Source of the DNA: Flavobacterium aestivum
GTDB taxonomy: Bacteria; Bacteroidota; Bacteroidia; Flavobacteriales; Flavobacteriaceae
Direction of reading: 5' to 3'
Assembly: GCF_026870175.2 (NCBI RefSeq)
Contig: NZ_CP113977.2
Location: 2,666,001-2,730,000 of the forward strand
DNA length: 64,000 nt
A program made the translations under genes and the position numbers. The notes under the pieces are model-generated. The model was not told the origin of the DNA and did not search any database. It was given only the letters and a program-made list of their open reading frames with translations. This document shows positions 46,855 to 54,882 of this stretch, in pieces (positions within the stretch are counted from its first letter, which is position 1; the number at the start of each line of letters is the position of its first letter).

Positions 46855-48411
46855 TTATTTAGTTGTAGGTATGTTTTCTTCTGTTTTCTTACCAAAATCA
46901 GCTGGATATTTTAATAATTGTGACAAAATCAATCCTGGAATTGTGGCGCAAAACACCCATATAAAGAAATTGCCATATCCTAAATATTCTTGTATAAAAC
47001 CGCTGGCCATACCAGGAAGCATCATACCAAGCGCCATAAAACCGGTAGCAAGCGAGTAGTGGGCAGTTTTTGATTCGCCTTCGGCAACATAAATCAGATA
47101 CATCATAAAAGCTGCAAAACCGAATCCATATCCAAATTGTTCGGCAATAACTGTTGCGTAAACATAATAGATTGATGTTGGATGAAAATGTGCTAACATT
47201 ACAAACCCTAAAATAGGTAGGTGCATAGCCAAAAACATAGGTAACATCCATTTACGCAAGCCTCTTCTTGAGATGGCTATACCGCCCAGAATTCCACCAA
47301 TAACTAATGCTGTAACTCCAAATGTTCCATAAATGATTCCTACATCTTCAGTAGTTAATCCCATACCATCTTTCTTTATTACACTGAAATTACCATTTGA
47401 TTTTATTAGTTTATCAATTAGTGTTATTCTATTGGGCATGATATCGGTATTAAATTTATCAATATCATCTGTCTTCGTTGGTTTTGTTTCTAAAGGAGTA
47501 TTTTTATTTTGCATTACAGCGGTAATGGGTAAATAAGAATACAATGAATCCATTTCGGAATCAGTTAGTTTGATTCCTTTTTTAACTTTTGAGTTAAAGA
47601 TATTTAATGCACTTAATTGTAGTTCATTATTAGGGGTTTCTACCATTTCGTATCCTTTTGGGTCGATTAGAAAAGGAGTAAGCATTTTTAATAATTGTGA
47701 TTCACCTAATCTGAAAAGTAAAATAAAAGCGAGTATGATTCCGATTTGTTTTTTCTGAAAAAAAGTGGCAAACACTTCACCAAAACTAGTTTTTGATTCT
47801 GTTTTTGTCTCATTGATTTCTTCTACTTTTGGAGTAGTGAAAAAGTTGTAAATCGTTAGGAAAATCATAATCAAAGCCACGAAAATCATAGTGTACGACC
47901 AGGCTTTGGTTTTATCTCCAAATTTTTGTTCGAGAAATCCTCCTAGAATTACTATTAATCCATTTGCGGTAAGCATTGAAAGTCGATAGAAAGTACTTCG
48001 AATACCTAAGAAAAAAGACTGTTGTTCTTTGGCTAGAGCCAACATATAAAAACCATCACTTGCCACATCATTGGAGGCCGAGGCAAATGCTGCTACCCAA
48101 AACAGTGCTAAACTCAACATAAAAAAATGATTCATGGAGAGGGTCAATCCTACAACCAAAAAGGCAATCGCAATCACTAATTGCATGGCGAGAAACCATT
48201 TTCTTTTGGTTGCATACAAATCTATAAATGGACTCCAAAGCGGTTTGATTACCCATGGCAAATACAATAAACTGGTATATACTCCAATGTCTTCATTGGC
48301 AATACCCAGATTTTTATACATAATCACCGAAACTGAAATAATTATGGCATACGGAAAACCCGAAGCAAAATTTAAAAAAGGAATCCAATACCAAGGTTTG
48401 TTATCTTTCAT
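46855..48411 (-). CDS. AmpG-like MFS permease (muropeptide importer)
   Basis: 518 residues, 12 hydrophobic helices. The start (KPWYWIPFLNFASGFPYAII) and LYLPWVIKPLWSPFID are typical of AmpG/PAT transporters. A soluble insertion of about 110 residues (about 235-345) separates the two halves, as seen in Bacteroidota members. It should import anhydromuropeptides through the inner membrane for recycling by NagZ, whose gene lies 64 bp downstream. The GHL10 gene lies 59 bp upstream, so the three genes form one cell-wall turnover cluster. Family-level call is firm; substrate is inferred from context. Confidence 0.86.
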   Translation of the reverse strand: MKDNKPWYWIPFLNFASGFPYAIIISVSVIMYKNLGIANEDIGVYTSLLYLPWVIKPLWSPFIDLYATKRKWFLAMQLVIAIAFLVVGLTLSMNHFFMLSLALFWVAAFASASNDVASDGFYMLALAKEQQSFFLGIRSTFYRLSMLTANGLIVILGGFLEQKFGDKTKAWSYTMIFVALIMIFLTIYNFFTTPKVEEINETKTESKTSFGEVFATFFQKKQIGIILAFILLFRLGESQLLKMLTPFLIDPKGYEMVETPNNELQLSALNIFNSKVKKGIKLTDSEMDSLYSYLPITAVMQNKNTPLETKPTKTDDIDKFNTDIMPNRITLIDKLIKSNGNFSVIKKDGMGLTTEDVGIIYGTFGVTALVIGGILGGIAISRRGLRKWMLPMFLAMHLPILGFVMLAHFHPTSIYYVYATVIAEQFGYGFGFAAFMMYLIYVAEGESKTAHYSLATGFMALGMMLPGMASGFIQEYLGYGNFFIWVFCATIPGLILSQLLKYPADFGKKTEENIPTTK

Positions 48412-48470
48412 TATATGGGGCTTTTTTATTGATTGGATAAAATGTTTTCTAGTTGTTGAATTGAGATTTT

Positions 48471-50039
48471 TTAATTGGTTTGTGTTTCTACCTTTAAATC
48501 GATTATTGTTTCTGGACTTTCATTGGCATAATAATCAACAAAAGTAAAGGCAAAAGCAGTGTTTCCTATTAACTTATAGCAGGGTACTTGAATGTTAAAA
48601 TCCTTGTTTTCATCCAGAACTGCAATTTTTTCTAAAATTTGACTGGCGTCGTTGATGTCTATTTTAGAGACATCTTTTGCTCCGTATACTACTATATAAC
48701 GCACTTTTGTAATTGGTTTCTGGAATGAAATGTAATAGTTTACTGAGTCTTTCGTGATACTACTAATTGCAAGGCTGTCTGTAATTTCCTTTTTGAAGTG
48801 AGGAACTGGTAAGGGAAGTGCTGGATATTTATACTCATTTTCTTTTAGCACTTTTACAACATCAAGGTTTTTATTTATAAAACACTTGGCACTAAAAAAG
48901 CCATTTCCCTGTACATTTTCGTAACTGCGAGTTAGGTCAATTTGGTTGGGAATTTCATAAATATTATTCCATTTTTTATCAGAATCGGCTTTGATTTTGT
49001 ATGTGCTGTTTCCTATGTAAAGAGCGGTATTGTTTGGGATATTCTCAGACCACCATTTCATTAATTTAGCATAAGAAGCGGTTTTGTGATCGATACTCCA
49101 ATACAATTGTGGTACAATATAATCAATCCAGTTGTTGTTCATCCAGTCCATAGGATCGGCAAATAAATCATCATAATTGGTTTGTCCAGATTGCGTGTCT
49201 GACCCTTTTGGATCTACTGATTTGTTGCGCCAAACCCCAAATGGGCTTATACCAAATTGTACCCAAGGCTTTAGATTTTTGATGGTAAATGAAATACTTT
49301 TTACAAAATTAGCCACATTTAGGCGTCTCCAATCGGCTAAGCTCAATCCGTTACCCAGTTTTTTATAGGAAACGCTATCGTTAAATTCTATGCCTTTTAT
49401 TTTGTAGGGATAAAAATAATCATCAAAGTGGATGGCATCAATATCGTAGTTTTTGACTACTTCTTCGATCACTGCAGTTAAGTGTTGTTGTACCTCAGGT
49501 AAAGCGGGATTGTAATAATATTTTCCACCATACTCAATCATCCATTCGGGATGTTTGTAAAAATCATGACTGCGACTCAAAAGCTCCGTTTTTAAGTCGA
49601 AAGTAGCACGATAGGGGTTAAGCCAAGCATGAAATTCAAAACCACGGGCATGAGCTTCGGCAATCATCCATTGTAATGTGTCGTAATAAGGTCTAGGAGC
49701 TTGTCCTTCTACTCCTGTTAAATAACGGGACCAAGGTGCTAATGTTGATGGATAAAAAGCATCACCAACTGAACGTATCTGAACAATTACTGCATTGTAA
49801 TTTAAATTTTTGTAAGTATCTAAAGTTTGGATAAAGTCAGATTTTTGTTTTTCAACAGAATCCAAACTGTTTTTTGGCCAGTCTATATTAACCACAGTTG
49901 CAATCCAAACTGCTCTAAATTCGTTCTTGGGATGCATCTCTCTTTTTTGGGCATAGCCAATGATAGTTGATAATAAGAGTGCTATAATGTGGAGTGCTAT
50001 AATGTGGAGTGCAAAGGACTTCTTTGAATTCATTTTCAA
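48471..50039 (-). CDS. Secreted glycosyl hydrolase-like 10 (GHL10) family protein
   Basis: 522 residues. The N-terminal signal peptide ends near GYAQKRE and contains a duplicated ALHI/IALHI segment from a 15-bp tandem repeat (49981-50010). The GHL10 core starts EFRAVWIATVVNIDWP and continues with YNAVIVQIRSVGDAFYPS, EAHARGFEFHAWLNPYRATF, IDAIHFDDYFYP (candidate acid Asp pair) and WIDYIVPQLYWSIDH. GHL10 enzymes cut peptidoglycan or related glycans outside the cytoplasm. The C-terminal 130 residues look like an FN3-type beta domain. The gene is the first of the GHL10-AmpG-NagZ group. Confidence 0.88.
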   Translation of the reverse strand: MKMNSKKSFALHIIALHIIALLLSTIIGYAQKREMHPKNEFRAVWIATVVNIDWPKNSLDSVEKQKSDFIQTLDTYKNLNYNAVIVQIRSVGDAFYPSTLAPWSRYLTGVEGQAPRPYYDTLQWMIAEAHARGFEFHAWLNPYRATFDLKTELLSRSHDFYKHPEWMIEYGGKYYYNPALPEVQQHLTAVIEEVVKNYDIDAIHFDDYFYPYKIKGIEFNDSVSYKKLGNGLSLADWRRLNVANFVKSISFTIKNLKPWVQFGISPFGVWRNKSVDPKGSDTQSGQTNYDDLFADPMDWMNNNWIDYIVPQLYWSIDHKTASYAKLMKWWSENIPNNTALYIGNSTYKIKADSDKKWNNIYEIPNQIDLTRSYENVQGNGFFSAKCFINKNLDVVKVLKENEYKYPALPLPVPHFKKEITDSLAISSITKDSVNYYISFQKPITKVRYIVVYGAKDVSKIDINDASQILEKIAVLDENKDFNIQVPCYKLIGNTAFAFTFVDYYANESPETIIDLKVETQTN

Positions 50040-50243
50040 TCATTTTATAAAGAAACCAAAAGTAGTTTTTTTAGTGAAGTTTATTAAATTTATTGCTAAT
50101 AAAATTCGGTCTAAAACTGTTAATCAATAGTGATTGAAAAAAAGTAAATCAAAAATAATTTTTATTTGCCATAATTCAGCAGCATATGAGTTGAATTGAT
50201 TGTGAAGATTTGCAATGGTTTTAAGCTATTTTGATTGTATTAT

Positions 50244-50275
50244 TTGGTTAATTTAAGTTGCTAATACTATCTTTG
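50244..50275 (+). promoter_or_regulatory. Promoter of the lipoprotein cyclophilin
   Basis: TTG at 50244-50246, 21 nt, then TATCTTTG at 50268-50275. Transcription would begin near 50282, which rules out the upstream in-frame start at 50258 and supports ATG at 50309. Confidence 0.72.
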
Positions 50276-50308
50276 AAGGAATCAATATTTTTGCATAACA
50301 CCAATAAA

Positions 50309-50935
50309 ATGAGAAATATATCCATTGTTTTGTTTGTATTTATAGCTACTTCATGTACTAAAGCAGTTTTTAAATCGAAATGGACTCTTGAAAAAGCGCC
50401 AGAAAATTTTGTTACCCGTTTTGAAACTTCCAAAGGGGATTTTGAAATTGTAATAGAAAGGAAAGCCTCACCTTATGCAGTTGATCGTTATTATCAGTTA
50501 GTTAATCATCATCTTTTAGATTCAGTTCTGGTTTATAGAATGGTACCAAAATTTGTAGCTCAATTTGGAATTACTGATACCCTAAAAACAAACCCTTGGA
50601 AAGAATATAAAGTGCCTGACGAAAAGGTTCTTAAGAGTAATCTAAAAGGTAATTTAAGTTTTGCCAGAAGTGTAAAAGACAGTCGTAATTTTGATCTTTT
50701 TATTAATCTGGAAAATAATACACGATTAGATACCATCAATTATGAAAAAGTAACTGGTTTTCCAGCTTTTGGAACAGTTACTAAAGGGATGGAAGTTGTT
50801 GAGAGTTTTTATTCAGGTTACGGTAATGAAACTATGGATAAGTATGATTCGCTAGCTTCCAATAGAAAGCAATTTTTAAAAGTGTTCCCTAAATTAGACG
50901 TTATACGTAAAGTTTATATATTGAAAAATGAATAA
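50309..50935 (+). CDS. Lipoprotein cyclophilin-type peptidyl-prolyl isomerase
   Basis: 208 residues from the ATG at 50309. An open frame starts at 50258 but lies upstream of the predicted transcription start. The N-terminus is a lipoprotein signal (RNISIVLFVFIATSC, lipobox ATSC). The rest is a cyclophilin: FETSKGDFEIVIERKASPYAVDRYY, then VYRMVPKFVAQFGI, LSFARSVKDSRNFDLFINLE and GFPAFGTVTKGMEVVESFYSG (each a separate stretch). The usual Phe-Arg and GxxxGxGSGGES loop is reduced, which is common in Bacteroidota members. It probably helps protein folding in the periplasm, anchored to a membrane. It is the only plus-strand gene in this part and converges on the CBM9-like gene with a 6-bp gap. Confidence 0.84.
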   Translation: MRNISIVLFVFIATSCTKAVFKSKWTLEKAPENFVTRFETSKGDFEIVIERKASPYAVDRYYQLVNHHLLDSVLVYRMVPKFVAQFGITDTLKTNPWKEYKVPDEKVLKSNLKGNLSFARSVKDSRNFDLFINLENNTRLDTINYEKVTGFPAFGTVTKGMEVVESFYSGYGNETMDKYDSLASNRKQFLKVFPKLDVIRKVYILKNE

Positions 50936-50941
50936 TTGATT

Positions 50942-51730
50942 TTATTCAAATACTAAGGAACCAAAGAACTCAGGTAAATGGAAGTTAGGTTTTTCAGTAT
51001 TTATTGGATTCCAAGATAAAAAATGTGGACTGATAAGTTCATCACCACATTTGTAGAAGTTACCTTTCATGACCTGTCCTGATAGTTTTTCGATATCTCC
51101 TTTAAAAAATGCATTCATGGGAATAATAAGGGAAAGTTCCCATTCGACATCACCAATGCGTTCTTCAAAAGACTGATTGCCTAGACTGGACCAACGCTGA
51201 ATTTGATTTGAAAATTCGGCTGGGGCAGGCTCTCTATAGCTGCCATCCTCTCCAATTCCGAAAAATAAAGTGCCAATACAATTCGATTCTATATTGTAAT
51301 ATTCATTTTGTCCCGGAGGAAGAATAAAAAATTCTACGCAAGAATCAGCCCAAACCATGCTATTGTCTTTGGAGTAACGAGCTCGAATGCTTTTTTCTTT
51401 TACATGATAATTTAAGAAAATAGAAGTGGCATCATGCGCAATTCTAAAAGTTACTTCTGGTTGATACGGATATTCATCCCAGTTAAGAGAAGCTATAGTT
51501 TGAAAAGGAATTTTATTAGTGTCAAATAATGTAGCAATTTGATTGGCAGAAACGTTGTTTTTTTCTATTTTTTGTACAGTAACTGTCTTCATTTCTCTTC
51601 CGGATTTTAGTTGTTCTTTTTTAGATAAAATGGCTCTTGAATTCAATTCTGAATTGCTACTGACACCTTGCGCAACTCCATGAATTACAATTGAAAGCAT
51701 TACTAGTGTTATTTGCTTCGTCATTTTCAA
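50942..51730 (-). CDS. CBM9-like (DOMON) carbohydrate-binding protein
   Basis: 262 residues. From about residue 75 the sequence matches family 9-like carbohydrate-binding proteins: NWDEYPYQPEVTFRIAHD, IFLNYHVKEKSIRARY, SMVWADSCVEFFI, YYNIESNCIGTLFFGIG, and LSWNPINTEKPNFHLPEFFG at the end. The first 22 residues could be a signal peptide (KQITLVMLSIVIHGVAQG), so the protein may be secreted. A second Met at about residue 47 (MKTVTVQKI) is where cytoplasmic relatives start. No carbohydrate-active partner gene is adjacent. Ligand unknown. Confidence 0.75.
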   Translation of the reverse strand: MKMTKQITLVMLSIVIHGVAQGVSSNSELNSRAILSKKEQLKSGREMKTVTVQKIEKNNVSANQIATLFDTNKIPFQTIASLNWDEYPYQPEVTFRIAHDATSIFLNYHVKEKSIRARYSKDNSMVWADSCVEFFILPPGQNEYYNIESNCIGTLFFGIGEDGSYREPAPAEFSNQIQRWSSLGNQSFEERIGDVEWELSLIIPMNAFFKGDIEKLSGQVMKGNFYKCGDELISPHFLSWNPINTEKPNFHLPEFFGSLVFE

Positions 51731-52235
51731 ATCTACAATAATAATTGTAAAAAATCAAAAACTGCATTTTATGGTTCAAATTCAAAATATGAAATGAGAT
51801 TTGATTTTTATTCCGACTGAGATATTCAGTATGGAAGGAAGCTTATTTATATCGTTAAAAATTAATTAAGGCATTAGGAAAAAGAAATATTCAGCGTTGT
51901 AGTATGCTACTATCTAAGAATACAGTAATCAATAGAGCTGTATTCTAAGCTTACTAATAGTGTAGTTTATTTGTATATTCAATGGAAATAGAGATCAATA
52001 TTTAATTTTACTTTTTTGAAAATAAACAGAAAATTTAACAATAATTGAGGCTTCTTAAGATTGTTGAATTTATCATATTTAAAGAAAATTTCTTGTTTAT
52101 AATGCAAAGATTTATAAGCTGTTAAATATTGATCTCTAATGGAGCTAGTTATATAATGTTTTTACATGTTTAAGTAATTTGAATCCTTAAATAACAAGTT
52201 GCAAAATGTAAATAACAATATTTTTAGCTACTATT
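51731..52235. other. Gene-free AT-rich region
   Basis: About 500 bp with no coding frame of more than 60 residues and no clear structured element on either strand. Confidence 0.55.
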
Positions 52236-52430
52236 TTATTGGCAAAAAGCCTCGCAAGTCCATACGAATCCATATATGTTATTTGCAGGACATTTTATTG
52301 GTATACGTACAATAGGGCTTCCAGGAGGATCACAAGTTGGTGCACCAGGCGCACCTGCTCCAGTAATGTTTTTTTGTTCTTTTTTACTCAATTTTTGAGT
52401 ACCTTCTAAATTTAAAATTCTTTTTAACAT
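52236..52430 (-). CDS. Bacteriocin-like peptide precursor with double-Gly-type leader
   Basis: 64 residues. The leader MLKRILNLEGTQKLSKKEQK followed by NITGAG is the pattern of Bacteroidota 'bacteriocin-like' / GG-leader natural product precursors (compare L-x-K-x-E-Q-K-x-I-x-G-G). Cleavage would fall at or after GAG (about residue 27). The core of about 37 residues is rich in Gly and Pro and holds four cysteines (TCDPPG, IKCPAN, WTCEAFC). No peptidase-containing ABC exporter, radical-SAM or other maturation gene is near, so it is an orphan precursor; processing would rely on distant genes. Being isolated in 870 bp and 500 bp of gene-poor DNA, it is probably a monocistronic, regulated unit. 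Family call good, function unknown. Confidence 0.78.
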   Translation of the reverse strand: MLKRILNLEGTQKLSKKEQKNITGAGAPGAPTCDPPGSPIVRIPIKCPANNIYGFVWTCEAFCQ

Positions 52431-53208
52431 TTTTTTGTTTTTAAGTGGTTAGTACCTCAATTATTTAAAGTCATTTGAGGTTTATGACTATCCTTGCAAG
52501 AATATTTTATGAATCTTAACAAAATAATTAATTAAAAAAAATGCTTTTTAATTGAAATGTAGTTTGTTAAAATTAGTAATTGACAAGCTTCGAATTCTAT
52601 TTTAAAAGATACAAATACTATAATTTAGAACTAGAGTAATATTTTGCTTTTATAAAATAATTTGTACACTACAATTATCAAATATTAATTTTGTAGTATT
52701 AGATTCTAGTTTTTGGACTATAACAATGATGAATTATTTTTCTCAAAAATATGTATATAAATAGTTATTTTTTGAGATTATATTTACATTGTTTAGTAGG
52801 ATATTACCTTTGTTTGTTGATTTTGAACTTTTTATAAATATCCAGTTTTTAGGTTTTAGATTTTAATTTTTAAAATATAGGATTGAAGTATATTTTATTT
52901 AAAATATGTTTTTGTGAAGATATATCCGATTTTTTTCAGATTAAACAGTAAAAATTTAGTATGATAGAAAATGTTAGCTTTGATGGAAGTTCAACAGTAA
53001 TATCCTAGATTGCTAGATAAGTAAAAAAACTCTTATGAATGATTTACAAGGAGCTGAACTATAAAAAAGCGACATAATGAATACAAATTGTATTAGGTAA
53101 AAGAATTGGGATTCAAAATGTCAACAATAGAATTGTCTACTTTTTCTATCTGATGGCATTCATGGAAAAGTTGGGGACTTTTATCTTATTTACAGTTTCT
53201 GAAAACTT
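52431..53208. other. Gene-free AT-rich region upstream of the peptide gene
   Basis: No credible coding frame. Near the peptide start there is an inverted repeat ACCTCAA (52454-52460) / TTGAGGT (52475-52481) that could form a leader hairpin or an operator. Confidence 0.5.
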
Positions 53209-53240
53209 AAAAAAAAAACGCAAAGTCGAGAGACTTTGCG
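53209..53240 (-). terminator. Strong intrinsic terminator
   Basis: CGCAAAGTC (53219-53227) pairs perfectly with GACTTTGCG (53232-53240), GAGA loop, followed on the minus strand by ten T. It serves the membrane protein gene that ends at 53303. The stem core recurs at 54031 and 54113. Confidence 0.86.
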
Positions 53241-53302
53241 GAGTAGTTACGCTTTATGCTGCGAGGGTACGAAATTAAATATTGTTAATTTTTTTATTTT
53301 GA

Positions 53303-53755
53303 TTATTCATTTATTGCATACTGTTTTTGCATAATTAATGAAATAGGTAACCCTACACAAATCATTAAAATTAATATATTTTTTATGGCACTAATTAGAA
53401 TGATTGGTGAATGCGAAATGTTTGTAAATGGTAAAACTAATAGATTCATAATCATCCAAACTAATAAACCAAAAAGTAAGCCGCCAATAATCTTATTTTT
53501 TGAAAAAAAACTAATTTTAGAAAAACTGAAATAATACAAAAAAGCAAAAGTCATGGCAATTAGTAAATGAATGATAATTCCATATATTATCATTTCATTG
53601 CCACCAGCAAATGCACTTTTACCAAATAAGCCACTGGCAACAAATTTGAACACTGCTGAATAATTCATTTTTCCAAGAAAGACAACTGCTGCTGTGCCGT
53701 CTAGTAAACCAGCAACAAGACCCGCCAAAAAAATAGTTTTGATTTTTGATTTCAT
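53303..53755 (-). CDS. Small integral membrane protein, function unknown
   Basis: 150 residues with four predicted transmembrane helices: IFLAGLVAGLLDGTAAVVF near the N-terminus, IIYGIIIHLLIAMTFAFLYY, IIGGLLFGLLVWMIMNLLVL and ILILMICVGLPISLI. The GLVAGLLDGTAA start resembles YagU/DUF1440-type membrane proteins, but I am not certain. It is a single gene bounded by a strong terminator and gene-free DNA with palindromes. It has no recognised partner. Confidence 0.72.
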   Translation of the reverse strand: MKSKIKTIFLAGLVAGLLDGTAAVVFLGKMNYSAVFKFVASGLFGKSAFAGGNEMIIYGIIIHLLIAMTFAFLYYFSFSKISFFSKNKIIGGLLFGLLVWMIMNLLVLPFTNISHSPIILISAIKNILILMICVGLPISLIMQKQYAINE

Positions 53756-54201
53756 ATTGATTATTGTTTAGGTTAGGTGTTGAAAATTAGTATTGTAATT
53801 TCATGATTTGGTTACTTTCTGAAAAATAGTTTTTACTTGCTACGTTTGTCTTTGACCATGAAAAAGAAAAACTGATCCATTTATATATTGTAAATCTACC
53901 AAAAGTTAGAAACTCAAAATTGAGATATATAAATGTTATGTGATTGTTTTGTAATGTATTAAATGTGTCTTTTTCTCTGTCTTATAAAGATAAAAGTATG
54001 AAATTTTTATTATTCCAGCTACTTCTGCTCCGCAAAGTCTACCGACTTTGCGGAGCAACTACACTTTGTAGCTTAATCAAGAACTATTGTATCCTTCGAT
54101 GAGCTGAGGTGCAAAGTCAGAGACATTTGCGCAGCTTTTTATAAGGAACACTTCGGGGAGCGGGGTAGCTTGTAGAGATAAACACTTCGCAGAACTGAGT
54201 G
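53756..54201. other. Gene-free region with GCAAAGTC palindromes
   Basis: About 445 bp with no coding frame. It contains the perfect palindrome at 54026-54057 and a weaker relative at 54113-54132 followed by a T-run, plus the presumed promoter of the membrane protein gene. Confidence 0.6.
54026..54057. repeat. Perfect 14-bp stem palindrome of the GCAAAGTC family
   Basis: TGCTCCGCAAAGTC (54026-54039), loop TACC, GACTTTGCGGAGCA (54044-54057). It shares its core with the terminator at 53219-53240. Confidence 0.88.
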
Positions 54202-54879
54202 TTATTTTTTTAAAAGCAAATTTACCAAGTGATCGGCTTGTCTCGTAGTTTCGGGAAGTCTGTAATCAGGAGTTAATTTAAGGACCCACTGAATAGCAGT
54301 TTCAAGAGAAATTTTATGACCAATTGATATAAACATTGGATTTGTATTATTTTGAGTTCTTAATGCTTTACCAACCAAAAGATCATTATAGATTAATTCT
54401 TGTGTATCTCCTCTTTCTAAACCTAAAAGACTTTTATCGTAACTACCAATTAATCTTTTTTTTGCGCAACCTATTGTTGGAATATCTAATTCTATCCCTA
54501 AGTGAGTGGCCATACCAATTCCTTTAGGATGAGCAATTCCTTGTGCATCACAAACTATCAGATCTGGTTTTATTGTGAGTTTTTTATAAGCTTCAATTAA
54601 TGGAGGAATTTCCCTGAAAGAGAATAATCCGGGTACATAAGGGAAAGTAATTTCCATTTCATGATAGGCCTCTTCTACAACTTCAAAAGTAATTGCATCC
54701 AAAACAACTATCGCTCCGATCATTTTATCTGAAGCGTCATTGTATGCAACATCTACTCCGGCGATATGTTTTACAGGTACGGTTAATTGATCTTCTTTTA
54801 TTACTTTCTTGCTCAGGTTTTTTTGCAAGTCGTAGAATTGCTCAAATTCTTGTTCTTCGTTAAATATTTCGTTTGTCAT
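54202..54879 (-). CDS. nfi: Endonuclease V (deoxyinosine 3' endonuclease), intact
   Basis: 225 residues, the usual length. All hallmarks are present: HIAGVDVAYND with catalytic Asp43, the lesion wedge PYVPG (80-84), FREIPPL with Glu90, VCDAQGIAHPKGIG with Asp111, LDIPTIGCAKKRLIGSY and ISIGHKISLETAIQWV. Endonuclease V nicks DNA one base 3' of deaminated bases, chiefly hypoxanthine (deoxyinosine). It is the last gene of a minus-strand run: putative deaminase toxin, defective endonuclease V fusion, then this gene. It begins 3 bp after the fusion gene ends, so the two are surely cotranscribed. Confidence 0.95.
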   Translation of the reverse strand: MTNEIFNEEQEFEQFYDLQKNLSKKVIKEDQLTVPVKHIAGVDVAYNDASDKMIGAIVVLDAITFEVVEEAYHEMEITFPYVPGLFSFREIPPLIEAYKKLTIKPDLIVCDAQGIAHPKGIGMATHLGIELDIPTIGCAKKRLIGSYDKSLLGLERGDTQELIYNDLLVGKALRTQNNTNPMFISIGHKISLETAIQWVLKLTPDYRLPETTRQADHLVNLLLKK

Positions 54880-54882
54880 TTT

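Noticed and set aside
50258..50308. Extended N-terminus of the cyclophilin
   Set aside because: The promoter TATCTTTG at 50268-50275 overlaps it, and a clean lipoprotein signal starts at the ATG at 50309.
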